The translations under genes were made by a program, and so were the position numbers. The notes beneath the pieces were generated by a model that saw nothing but the letters and a program-made list of their open reading frames with translations, did not search any database and was not told the origin of the DNA. From Microvirga terrae (lineage in GTDB: Bacteria; Pseudomonadota; Alphaproteobacteria; Rhizobiales; Beijerinckiaceae): a DNA stretch of 64,000 bases. Shown piece by piece: positions 51,015 through 58,879 of the stretch. The stretch lies in the NCBI RefSeq assembly GCF_013307435.2, contig NZ_CP102847.1:124001-188000 (forward strand). The letters are read 5' to 3'. How positions within the stretch are numbered: the stretch's first letter is position 1; every line of letters starts with the position of its first letter.

Positions 51015-52670
51015 TCAATCGTTGGAGCCTCCACTCAGAGCCTGGTCACGCAGCTCCTCGACAAGGACCCGTATGTTTTCCGAGTAATCCACCGGCACGG
51101 CGACAACGTGAATGCCTCCGCCAGCAAAGGCGGCCTCCAGCGTCGACACGAGATCATCGGGGCTCTCTACCCGGCTGCCCTTGGCGCCATAGGCCTTGGC
51201 GTAGGTCACGAAGTCGGGATTGCCGAAGGTCAGGCCAAAGTCGGAATACCCGTCCACGGCCTGCTTCCAGCGGATCATTCCATAGGCGTTGTCCTGCAGG
51301 ATCAGCACCACCAGGTTGAGCCCGAGACGCACCGCCGTTTCCAGCTCCTGCGAGTTCATCAAGAACCCGCCGTCGCCACAGATCGCGAGGACGCGGCGGT
51401 CGGGGTAGAGCAGGGCTGCCATCATGGCAGAGGGCAGGCCCGCGCCCATGGTGGCGAGCGCGTTGTCGAGCAGAAGGGTATTGGCGACCCGGGTGCGATA
51501 GTTGCGGGCGAACCAGATCTTGTACATGCCGTTGTCGAGGCACACGATGCCGTCCTCCGGCATCACTTGGCGCACGTCATGCACGATGCGTTGTGGGGTC
51601 AGGGGATAGCGGCTCTCCTCCGCCCGATCGGCGATCCTGGCCAGGATCTCCTCACGCAGGCCAAGCAGCGCGCCCGCATTGGGCAGCTTGCCTTCAAGGC
51701 GGTCGGCCAGCAGCCTGAGGCTCGGACCGACATCACCCACCACCTCGGCATGCGGGAAAAAGACCTCCTCGACCGTTGCCGGCAAATAGCCCACATGCAG
51801 AACGGTCGGCCCCTTCGGTCCCATCAGGAATGGCGGCTTTTCGACCGTGTCGTGACCGATCGCGACGATCAGATCGGCGCGGTCGATCGCCCGGTGGACA
51901 TAGTCGCGTTCCGACAGGGCCGCAGTGCCCAGGTACAGACCGGACCCGCCGGACACGGATCCCTTGCCCATTTGCGTGTTGAAGAACGGGATCTGCAGGC
52001 GCCGCACGAAGTCCGACAGCGCCTCCGCCAGGCGCGGGCGGCTCGCGGCCGCGCCGAGCATGACCAGCGGCCGCTCGGCCTTGAGGATCAGTTCGGCGGC
52101 CCGATCCAGGGCCTCCGCCGGAGCAACAGGCGGATCGATCGGGTGAGGGGGCACCAGTAGCGCAGTCGCCACAGCGGCTTCGGCAGCAATGTCCTCCGGC
52201 AGCTCGAGAAGCACCGGCCCTGGCCGCTCCTGCTGGGCCACCCGGAACGCCTCGCGCACAATCGTGGGAATCGAGGCAGAGCTGACGATCTGGCGCGCGA
52301 ATTTGGTCAGCGGCGTCATGGTCGCGACCATGTCCACGATCTGAAAGCGAGCCTGCTTGCGGCTCAGGATGCCCTTCTGACCCGTGATCATGACCATCGG
52401 CATGGCGCCGAGCAGGGCATAGGCCGCGCCGGTGGTGAGGTTGAGCGCACCCGGACCAAGCGTCGACAGGCAGACGCCCGGTCGGCCGGTTAGCCGGCCA
52501 TGCGTCGCCGCCATGAATGCGGCCGCCTGCTCGTGGCGAGTCAGCACCAGTTGGATCGAGGATTGCCGCAGCGCCTCAACCACGTCGAGGTTCTCTTCTC
52601 CGGGCACCCCGAAGATCTGCTGCACACCTTCGTTCTCCAAAGCGGATACAAGCAGTTCCGCGCCGTTCAT
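51015..52670 (-). CDS. Acetolactate-synthase-like TPP enzyme
   Basis: 551 residues from 52670 (GAGGAGTGTCCC before the ATG). TPP-activating Glu47 in T-R-H-E-Q-A-A-A-F, central domain, and C-terminal TPP site G-D-G-G-F-L-M-N-S-Q-E-L-E with N-A-Y-G-M-I. It fits the acetolactate synthase/biosynthesis-unlinked large subunit group; no small subunit is adjacent. Product could be acetolactate from pyruvate or another 2-oxoacid decarboxylation product. It lies 148 bp downstream of pdhA on the same strand. Confidence 0.9.
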   Translation of the reverse strand: MNGAELLVSALENEGVQQIFGVPGEENLDVVEALRQSSIQLVLTRHEQAAAFMAATHGRLTGRPGVCLSTLGPGALNLTTGAAYALLGAMPMVMITGQKGILSRKQARFQIVDMVATMTPLTKFARQIVSSASIPTIVREAFRVAQQERPGPVLLELPEDIAAEAAVATALLVPPHPIDPPVAPAEALDRAAELILKAERPLVMLGAAASRPRLAEALSDFVRRLQIPFFNTQMGKGSVSGGSGLYLGTAALSERDYVHRAIDRADLIVAIGHDTVEKPPFLMGPKGPTVLHVGYLPATVEEVFFPHAEVVGDVGPSLRLLADRLEGKLPNAGALLGLREEILARIADRAEESRYPLTPQRIVHDVRQVMPEDGIVCLDNGMYKIWFARNYRTRVANTLLLDNALATMGAGLPSAMMAALLYPDRRVLAICGDGGFLMNSQELETAVRLGLNLVVLILQDNAYGMIRWKQAVDGYSDFGLTFGNPDFVTYAKAYGAKGSRVESPDDLVSTLEAAFAGGGIHVVAVPVDYSENIRVLVEELRDQALSGGSND

Positions 52671-52818
52671 GGGACACTCCTCAAGCTGACACGATGGCGT
52701 CAGTGTATCAGACGGCCGACATACCCGCTCAACGCCGCCCCAGCCCCGGTCATCAAAAGGAGACCAATCAGATGCAAATAGAGTCAATATCACACGGCTC
52801 AACCCACTCCCAGGATGA

Positions 52819-53808
52819 TCAATTCAGGATATCGGTGTAGAGTTCGGCTGTGTCGGGCTCTGGATCGTTGGTGGCGAACTCGGCCGCCTCGTTGACGATC
52901 TCGCGGATTTGGCTGTCAATGACCTTCACGTCGTCTTCCGACAGCTTCCAGCGTGTTAAAAGGCGCTGGCGGACCTGCTCGATCGGATCACGCTGCTCGC
53001 GTATCTGATCCACCTCGTCCCTCGTGCGGTACTTCCCCGGATCCGACATTGAGTGGCCACGATAGCGGTAGGACAACATTTCGAGGATGTAGGGACCCTG
53101 GCCGGAGCGGGCATGCTCAATGGCACGTTGGCCGGCGGCGTAAACAGCCCGGACGTCCATGCCGTCTACCTGCTCGCCGGGGATGCCGAAGGATACACCA
53201 CGCTTCGAATAATCGGTCTGCGCCGAGGCACGGCTCATCTCCGTGCCCATGGCGTATCGGTTGTTCTCGATCACGTAGACGACCGGCAATTTCCAGACCG
53301 CCGCCATGTTGAAGCTCTCGGAGACTTGGCCCTGGTTGGCCGCACCCTCGCCGAAATAAGTCAGGCAGACATTGCCGTTCTCGCGGTAATGGTTCGCGAA
53401 CGCAATGCCGGTGCCGAGCGACACCTGGGAGCCGACGATGCCGTGGCCGCCGTAAAAATGCTTCTCCTTGGAGAACATGTGCATGGAGCCGCCCTTGCCT
53501 TTCGACAGGCCGCCGCGGCGCCCCGTCAGTTCGGCCATGACGCCCTTCGGATCCATGCCGCAGGCCAGCATGTGGCCGTGATCCCGATACCCGGTGATCA
53601 TCTGGTCGCCCTCTTTCGACGCCATCTGCATGCCGACAACAATGGCTTCCTGGCCGATATAGAGGTGGCAGAAGCCGCGGATCAGGCCCATGCCGTACAT
53701 TTGGCCGGTCTTCTCCTCGAAGCGCCGGATCAGCAGCATCTCGCGATAGGCATGCGCCTCCTGATCCTTGGTAAACTTCTGCTGATCCTTAGTAGCTCTC
53801 GGTGCCAT
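52819..53808 (-). CDS. pdhA: Pyruvate dehydrogenase E1 alpha subunit (orphan)
   Basis: 329 residues from 53808 (GGGAGACC before the ATG). E1-alpha features: R-R-F-E-E-K-T-G-Q-M-Y-G-M-G, the TPP motif G-E-G-A-A-N-Q-G-Q ... I-E-N-N-R-Y-A-M-G (Glu where many have Asp), and the phosphorylation-loop motif Y-R-Y-R-G-H-S-M-S-D-P. E1 beta, E2 and E3 genes are absent from the window. It therefore needs a partner encoded elsewhere or acts outside the standard complex. Upstream nuoF is only 30 bp away, so they are cotranscribed. Confidence 0.9.
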   Translation of the reverse strand: MAPRATKDQQKFTKDQEAHAYREMLLIRRFEEKTGQMYGMGLIRGFCHLYIGQEAIVVGMQMASKEGDQMITGYRDHGHMLACGMDPKGVMAELTGRRGGLSKGKGGSMHMFSKEKHFYGGHGIVGSQVSLGTGIAFANHYRENGNVCLTYFGEGAANQGQVSESFNMAAVWKLPVVYVIENNRYAMGTEMSRASAQTDYSKRGVSFGIPGEQVDGMDVRAVYAAGQRAIEHARSGQGPYILEMLSYRYRGHSMSDPGKYRTRDEVDQIREQRDPIEQVRQRLLTRWKLSEDDVKVIDSQIREIVNEAAEFATNDPEPDTAELYTDILN

Positions 53809-53838
53809 GATGGTCTCCCGGTGTCTGGTGGCAGCCAA

Positions 53839-55134
53839 TCACTCCGCTGCTAAAGCTGGCTGGTGCTCACGCTGATACAACGCAATCCGCTCAAGCATCA
53901 TTGGGCGAAAGTGGCGGATGAGCCCTTGCACCGGCCAGGCCGCAGCGTCGCCAAACGCACAAATCGTATGGCCTTCCATCTGTTTGGTCACTTCCTCCAG
54001 CAGATCGATCTCGTGTGGATCGGCTCGGCCCTCCACCATCCGGTACATGACCCTCGTGATCCACCCTGTCCCTTCCCGGCAGGGGGTGCATTGGCCGCAG
54101 CTTTCGTGCTTGAAGAACGCGCTCAATCGGGCGATGGCCGCAATCAGGTCCGTCGACTTATCCATGACAACGACAGCGGCGGTACCCAAACCGCTCTTGA
54201 CATCTCGCAGGGCGTCGAAGTCCATCAGCAGCGTATCGCAAATGCTCTTTGGCAACAGCGGCATCGAGCCACCGCCGGGGATAACGGCAAGCAGGTTATC
54301 CCATCCTCCACGGACTCCGCCGGCATAGGTGTCGATCAGCTCGCGTAAGGGAATGCTCATGGCTTCCTCGACGTTGCATGGCCTGTTCACATGACCGGAG
54401 ATCGAGTAGATCTTGGTCCCGACGTTGTTCGGTCGCCCGATGCCAGCGAACCAGGCGGCACCCCGGCGCAGGATGGTCGGTACGACGGCAATGGTCTCAA
54501 CGTTGTTCACCGTGGTCGGACAGCCGTACAGACCGATCGCTGCGGGGAACGGTGGCTTCATCCGTGGCATCGCCTTCTTGCCTTCGAGGCTCTCGAGCAA
54601 ACCTGTCTCTTCTCCGGCGATGTAGGCGCCGGCACCGCGGTGCAGGTAAAGATCGAAGTCCCACCCGGACCCGCAGGCGTTTCGGCCGATCAGGCCGGCC
54701 TCGTAAGCCTCGTCAATGGCCTGCTGCAGATGACGGGCCTCATCAACGAACTCGCCTCGAATATAGATGTAACAGGCATGCGCGCCGATGGCGAAGGACG
54801 CGAGCAGACAGCCTTCCACCAGTTTATGGGGATCGCCGCGCATGATCTCCCGGTCTTTGCAGGTGCCTGGCTCGGACTCGTCGGCGTTGACGACCAGATA
54901 GCTCGGCAGCCGATCGGATGATTTCGGCATGAAGGACCATTTCAGTCCGGTGGCAAAACCTGCGCCTCCGCGCCCGCGGAGCCCAGACGCCTTGGTCTCA
55001 TTGATGATCCAGTCCCTTCCGCGAGCGAGCAGAAGCGACGTGCCATCCCAATCTCCCCGCATCTGCGCACCAGAAAGCCGCCAGTCGTAGAATCCATAGA
55101 GGTTGGTGAAGATGCGGTCCCTGTCGCTAAGCAT
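53839..55134 (-). CDS. nuoF: NADH-quinone oxidoreductase subunit F (orphan)
   Basis: 431 residues, the normal NuoF length. FMN/NADH motifs: [14 protein letters not shown] and [17 protein letters not shown]. Iron-sulfur ligands: [12 protein letters not shown] plus the fourth Cys in H-T-I-C-A-F-G. No nuoE, nuoG or other complex I gene is present. NuoF-type modules also serve formate dehydrogenases and hydrogenases as NADH-reacting subunits. The MDR gene ends 21 bp upstream and pdhA begins 30 bp downstream. Confidence 0.93.
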   Translation of the reverse strand: MLSDRDRIFTNLYGFYDWRLSGAQMRGDWDGTSLLLARGRDWIINETKASGLRGRGGAGFATGLKWSFMPKSSDRLPSYLVVNADESEPGTCKDREIMRGDPHKLVEGCLLASFAIGAHACYIYIRGEFVDEARHLQQAIDEAYEAGLIGRNACGSGWDFDLYLHRGAGAYIAGEETGLLESLEGKKAMPRMKPPFPAAIGLYGCPTTVNNVETIAVVPTILRRGAAWFAGIGRPNNVGTKIYSISGHVNRPCNVEEAMSIPLRELIDTYAGGVRGGWDNLLAVIPGGGSMPLLPKSICDTLLMDFDALRDVKSGLGTAAVVVMDKSTDLIAAIARLSAFFKHESCGQCTPCREGTGWITRVMYRMVEGRADPHEIDLLEEVTKQMEGHTICAFGDAAAWPVQGLIRHFRPMMLERIALYQREHQPALAAE

Positions 55135-55155
55135 GGCCAGTTCTCCTTGTCTCGT

Positions 55156-56100
55156 TCACCTGGCGTCCACGGCGAGAACAATTTTTCCTTTCGGGCGAGG
55201 CTGAACGTCCTCCAGCATGCGGTGGGCCTCCCGAGCGTCAGCGAGGGAGATGACAGCACCCACCCGGGTCCGCAGTTCGCCGCTGTCGATGAGGCTTGCA
55301 ATCTCCGCCAAGTCGTGGCTTGTCACTCTGACCAGGAAGAAAGTGGCATCGACACCGTAGCTCCTTGCGAGGTCCTGATCCGGCTGAGCGACGGCCGAGA
55401 TCAACTTGCCGCCGCGACGCAGGACCTGGAAGGAGCGCTGCTGCGTCTCGCCTCCGACCAGATCGAGCACAGCATCGACATCCCGGATCTCCTCTTCGAA
55501 GCGCTGGGTCTTGAAGTCCACCACCGTGTCTGCACCGAGCTCGCGCACGAAGGCAATGTCGTCAGTCGCGACGGTCACGATGGTCCGAATGCCGGCTCGG
55601 CGGGCCATCTGCACTGCGTAGGCCCCCACGTTGCCCGCTGCGCCATGGATAAGCACAGTCTGACCAGCTTTGAGCAGCGCCTGTTCGAACAGACCCTGCC
55701 AAGCGGTCACGGCAATGACCGGAACGGACGCTGCTTCGACGTGATCGATGGAAACCGGCTTCGGTGCAATCATTGTCGCCGACGCCAATGCATACTCGGC
55801 ATAGGCCCCGATAAAGCGCGGGTTCGTGACACCGTAAACCGGATCTCCAACGCTCAGGCCCAGAACCTGCGGCCCGATCGCCTGGATCTCGCCAGAGAGG
55901 TCTGAACCTAAGGTGAGGGGAAGGGGTTGGGGCAGGGCGCTTTTACCAGCCCTGATCCAACCGTCCCACGGGCCAACCCCGGCAGCGTGCACTTTGACAA
56001 GAACCTCGCCGCGGTCAGGACGGGGAACCGGAACATGCTCGAACTGCATAGCGTCCGGAGAGCCGAACTCGTGCACACGCCAAGCCATCATGCGGGACAT
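55156..56100 (-). CDS. NADP-dependent MDR oxidoreductase
   Basis: 314 residues, close paralogue of 1075-2064: M-M-A-W-R-V-H-E-F-G, S-V/G-G-P-W-D-G-W-I-R, L-T-L-G-S-D-L-S-G-E-I, V-L-I-H-G-A-A-G-N-V-G-A-Y-A-V. Zinc ligands absent. Its start overlaps the end of the decayed cupin by 13 bp. It seems to head an operon with nuoF and pdhA. Probably a quinone/enone reductase. Confidence 0.9.
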   Translation of the reverse strand: MSRMMAWRVHEFGSPDAMQFEHVPVPRPDRGEVLVKVHAAGVGPWDGWIRAGKSALPQPLPLTLGSDLSGEIQAIGPQVLGLSVGDPVYGVTNPRFIGAYAEYALASATMIAPKPVSIDHVEAASVPVIAVTAWQGLFEQALLKAGQTVLIHGAAGNVGAYAVQMARRAGIRTIVTVATDDIAFVRELGADTVVDFKTQRFEEEIRDVDAVLDLVGGETQQRSFQVLRRGGKLISAVAQPDQDLARSYGVDATFFLVRVTSHDLAEIASLIDSGELRTRVGAVISLADAREAHRMLEDVQPRPKGKIVLAVDAR

Positions 56101-56270
56101 GATAGCCGATCCTTATTTCTGCTCCGGGTGGCCAGTGTTTCGCCACGATCACCGAACACCGCGAGCAGCTTCACCGTCCCTCCCGGCCCCTGGGCGGACG
56201 CGCTCGTGCTCGCAAGTGCGACTGCAATGCCAGCTGCACCGAAAGCGCGTGAGAAACTGATGATCCTCAT
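56088..56270 (-). pseudogene. Cupin gene with internal deletion
   Basis: The 60-codon frame has an intact signal peptide (M-R-I-I-S-F-S-R ... S-T-S-A-S-A-Q) followed at once by G-T-V-K-L-L-A-V-F-G-D-R-G-E-T-L, which matches the C-terminal A-K-L-L-A-V-I-I-A-D-N-G-D-V-L of the cupin at 45144-45590. The barrel between is missing, about 80 residues. The frame was kept, so a short exported peptide could still be made. Confidence 0.75.
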
Positions 56271-56627
56271 CGTCGTGCCCTCATGCTGCGATTGGGAGAC
56301 GGCGATCTTGCGGCCGGCGCGGACTGCAAGACAGGCCCAAGAACCCACAAACTGGCTGTACCATCGACAGGGCAGGGGGCATGCCTCGACTCCCTCAGGT
56401 GCAACAGTCCCCGGTGCTGGATGTCATTATGATCGGGTTGCCGAGCGATGCCTAAGCCGCGAGTATCTCAATATTGCGGTCGTTCATCCAATCTTGCGAA
56501 AATCCTCCTTGTCGAATGCATTCTGGCGCTCGGATTGACAGAACCGTCGAAGTGAAATGGCCCGGAGGAATCCGGGCCATCTTTGCAAGGTCACCTTGTT
56601 CTGGGTCAGCGGCCGATAGCAGCGGCT
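56271..56627. other. Intergenic region between cupin remnant and msrA
   Basis: About 355 bp, containing a cupin-upstream-like block with TCTTGGGCCTGT (minus strand, ~56332-56343) and the hairpin at 56558-56581. Nothing else recognised. Confidence 0.45.
56558..56581 (-). terminator. Terminator of msrBA operon
   Basis: Perfect 10-bp stem ATGGCCCGGA/TCCGGGCCAT with a four-base loop, 46 bases past the msrA stop; on the minus strand it is followed by TTTCAC. Confidence 0.7.
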
Positions 56628-57143
56628 CTAGGCGGCGTTGCTGCGACGCGGCAGCTTCCAGCCGGGGCGGACAAAGTGGCAGGTGTAGCCACCCGGATAG
56701 CGCTCGAGATAGTCCTGATGCTCGGGCTCGGCTTCCCAGAAGTCCCCGGCCGGCGCAAGTTCCGTGACGACCTTACCCGGCCAGAGGCCCGAGGCGTCGA
56801 CATCGGCGATCGTGTCCTCGGCTACCTGTCGCTGCTCGTCCGAGGTGTAGAAAATTGCCGAGCGGTAGCTCAGGCCGAGGTCATTCCCCTGCCGGTTTTT
56901 CGTGCTGGGATCGTGAATCTGGAAGAAGAATTCCAGCAGGTCGCGGAAACTCGTCTTCTCGGGATCGAAGATGATCTCGATCGCCTCCGCGTGCGTGCCA
57001 TGGTTGCGGTACGTCGCGTTCGGCACTTCTCCACCAGAATAGCCAACACGAGTGGAGACCACGCCGGGGAGGCGCCGGATGAGATCCTGCATGCCCCAGA
57101 AGCAGCCTCCAGCCAAGACGGCCCGCTCAGTTGCGCCAGTCAT
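56628..57143 (-). CDS. msrA: Peptide-methionine (S)-S-oxide reductase
   Basis: 171 residues. Catalytic G-G-C14-F-W-G near the N-terminus, G-Y-S-G-G and Y-R-N-H-G-T-H-A-E, then Y-H/T-S-D-E-Q and G-G-Y-T-C-H. Repairs methionine-S-sulfoxide with electrons from thioredoxin. It overlaps msrB by 4 bp. Cytosolic, no signal peptide. Confidence 0.95.
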   Translation of the reverse strand: MTGATERAVLAGGCFWGMQDLIRRLPGVVSTRVGYSGGEVPNATYRNHGTHAEAIEIIFDPEKTSFRDLLEFFFQIHDPSTKNRQGNDLGLSYRSAIFYTSDEQRQVAEDTIADVDASGLWPGKVVTELAPAGDFWEAEPEHQDYLERYPGGYTCHFVRPGWKLPRRSNAA

Positions 57144-57598
57144 ACTGTTTCTCCTTTCTCTGCAAAGAGCTTGCGAAACTCGCCGTAGCCCTCACTCTCC
57201 AAGTCATCGAAGTGAATGAACCTTAGCGAGGCCGAGTTGATGCAGTAGCGCAATCCGCCAGCGTCAGATGGTCCATCGGGAAACACGTGTCCCAGATGGC
57301 TGTCGCCGTGGGCGGAGCGCACCTCGGTTCGCACCATACCATGGCTTGTATCGCGGATATCGATAACGTTGTTGGCATCGATCGGCTTGACGAAGCTGGG
57401 CCAGCCGCTGCCGCTGTCGTATTTGTCGAACGAGGCGAACAGCGGCTCGCCCGACACGACGTCAACGTAGAGCCCGGGCTCCTTGTTGTCCCAATACGCG
57501 TTGGCGAAGGGCCTCTCGGTCCCGTCCTTCTGTGTCACCCGGTACTGCTCTGGGGTTAGCCGGGACACGGCCTCGGGGTTCTTGTGATAGGTTTTCAT
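57140..57598 (-). CDS. msrB: Peptide-methionine (R)-S-oxide reductase
   Basis: 152 residues from 57598 (GGAAGGAGAATGTCAG before it). Fold motifs [36 protein letters not shown] and catalytic Cys in [10 protein letters not shown]. It is the only Cys, and the zinc C-x-x-C pairs are absent, a recognised MsrB subtype. Repairs the R epimer, complementing MsrA. Confidence 0.95.
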   Translation of the reverse strand: MKTYHKNPEAVSRLTPEQYRVTQKDGTERPFANAYWDNKEPGLYVDVVSGEPLFASFDKYDSGSGWPSFVKPIDANNVIDIRDTSHGMVRTEVRSAHGDSHLGHVFPDGPSDAGGLRYCINSASLRFIHFDDLESEGYGEFRKLFAEKGETV

Positions 57599-57644
57599 CT
57601 GACATTCTCCTTCCGTGATTTGGAAAGGTGATCCAGGAGGCGGC

Positions 57645-57800
57645 TTACGAGGCCGCACTCTGACGCGCGATGCCATCGATATCGTTACGGGAGATGCCGA
57701 TATCGTCGAGCTCCCGATCTGAGAGTTGCATCAGCTCACGGATGACCTGGCGATAATGCAAATAGGCACTGATCTTAGCCATGATGAAGGCGATAAACAT
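57645..57800 (-). CDS. DUF1127 small protein
   Basis: 51 residues: [13 protein letters not shown], then [21 protein letters not shown]. It sits in the msrBA-DUF417 operon, 46 bp ahead of msrB. It is the third DUF1127 protein in the window, each beside a thiol or stress gene. Confidence 0.85.
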   Translation of the reverse strand: MFIAFIMAKISAYLHYRQVIRELMQLSDRELDDIGISRNDIDGIARQSAAS

Positions 57801-57934
57801 GTGAAACTCCTGATGTTGGCCGACTCATACCGTCGGCGTAAGGGTGGCAGGTGCCGCCCTCTCCCCGGTGGCCCGCAATCGACGGGCCTTCGAGGGGAGG
57901 GCGAAGCCTAGTGGAGGCTCCGCCCCGCCATCGG

Positions 57935-58471
57935 TCAGGCAGCGCGGGCCGCACGCAGGCGCGAAAGCGAGTCAACGGCGATCGCGAGGGACACAGCGAG
58001 CAAGCCTATGTCCTTGAGCAGGAACTGACCGGGTGCGACGGAGATCGCCGGGTAACCAACCTCCGGCAGAAACACGCCCGGCGTGGTTGCCATAAAGCTG
58101 AGGGTGGTCACAAACAGACCTGCCGAGAGCACACCGCCGATGAGGGAATACACGGGTCCAATGAGCCGGGCGGCAATCAGGGCGCCGATGCTGAGCTCGA
58201 GGACACCGAGGAGGCTCGAGAAGCCTCGCACGCCAAAGATCGGATAGACCCAGCTCAACAGCGAACTGTTGCCAACGAGGCCAGTCAGGCCTTCCGCCTC
58301 GTAGGCAGTGAACTTCATGCCACCGAACCAGGCATAGATCACGACCAGCGAGGCATAGAGGCCCGCTGTTGTGACCGTCCGGCCATGGCGGTCGACCAGA
58401 TCAAACAGAAAAGCTGCGGGAGCCTGAGGGCCCGGATACGCCGCGATGTTGGGACTAGAAACACGAGACAT
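57935..58471 (-). CDS. DUF417/YkgB (RclC-like) membrane protein
   Basis: 178 residues with four to five transmembrane helices; start 58471. The motif V-V-I-Y-A-W-F-G-G-M-K-F-T-A-Y-E-A-E-G, L-S-W-V-Y-P-I-F-G and F-L-L-K-D-I matches DUF417. The E. coli member RclC belongs to the reactive-chlorine-resistance operon (established). It heads an operon with DUF1127, msrB and msrA, with paired TetR-type palindromes 52-97 bases upstream. A role in hypochlorous-acid or aldehyde defence is inferred. Confidence 0.88.
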   Translation of the reverse strand: MSRVSSPNIAAYPGPQAPAAFLFDLVDRHGRTVTTAGLYASLVVIYAWFGGMKFTAYEAEGLTGLVGNSSLLSWVYPIFGVRGFSSLLGVLELSIGALIAARLIGPVYSLIGGVLSAGLFVTTLSFMATTPGVFLPEVGYPAISVAPGQFLLKDIGLLAVSLAIAVDSLSRLRAARAA

Positions 58472-58522
58472 TGCTTTCTCCTGGGTTTCCGCGGCGGCCC
58501 TTCGGCCGGTTGCGGGGTAAAC

Positions 58523-58538
58523 GATACTGATCTGTATC
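58523..58538. promoter_or_regulatory. TetR-type operator A
   Basis: GATACTGATCTGTATC; centre 30 bp from operator B; 52 bases before the DUF417 start. Matches the palindrome at the tetR gene (62825-62840). Confidence 0.8.
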
Positions 58539-58552
58539 GATAACGACTGAGA

Positions 58553-58568
58553 TATACCGATCTGTATC
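58553..58568. promoter_or_regulatory. TetR-type operator B
   Basis: TATACCGATCTGTATC; second member of the pair upstream of DUF417. Confidence 0.75.
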
Positions 58569-58781
58569 ACTCGGCAAGCATTGTCCGTGAAACGAAGGGC
58601 TTCTGGCTCACGCGAGGTGCCAAATGGCACACGATCCCCATGTGACCCTGTCTGAGCTGTTACTGGGACTGCATGCCAAAGAGGATCAAAGGCGCCGTCT
58701 TCGTTAGCGTCCTTCAGCGGTCAGAACTGTCGTGGGTGGGTATGATACGCGCATGAAGCGGCTCCGGATGAGGCACTAAAT

Positions 58782-58797
58782 GATACAATTCAGTATC
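58782..58797. promoter_or_regulatory. TetR-type operator C
   Basis: GATACAATTCAGTATC, with conserved GATAC/GTATC ends but a divergent centre. No clear target gene; it lies 311 bp upstream of DUF417 and past the gapN end. Confidence 0.5.
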
Positions 58798-58879
58798 GCT
58801 CAGTGCCTCCCTGGCTATGCCGATTGCAACCGGGAAGGGGCGCCGGCGCACCTACAACCGGTCGAGCGTCCTCCGACGG

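Larger units (their letters stand above)
58472..58879. other. Regulatory intergenic region
   Basis: About 400 bp between the DUF417 start and the gapN-like 3' end. It contains three 16-bp palindromic sites (58523-58538, 58553-58568, 58782-58797). No gene recognised. Confidence 0.6.

Noticed and set aside
53839..55134. NuoF as part of a complete complex I operon
   Set aside because: No other nuo gene occurs on either side; neighbours are an MDR reductase and pdhA.
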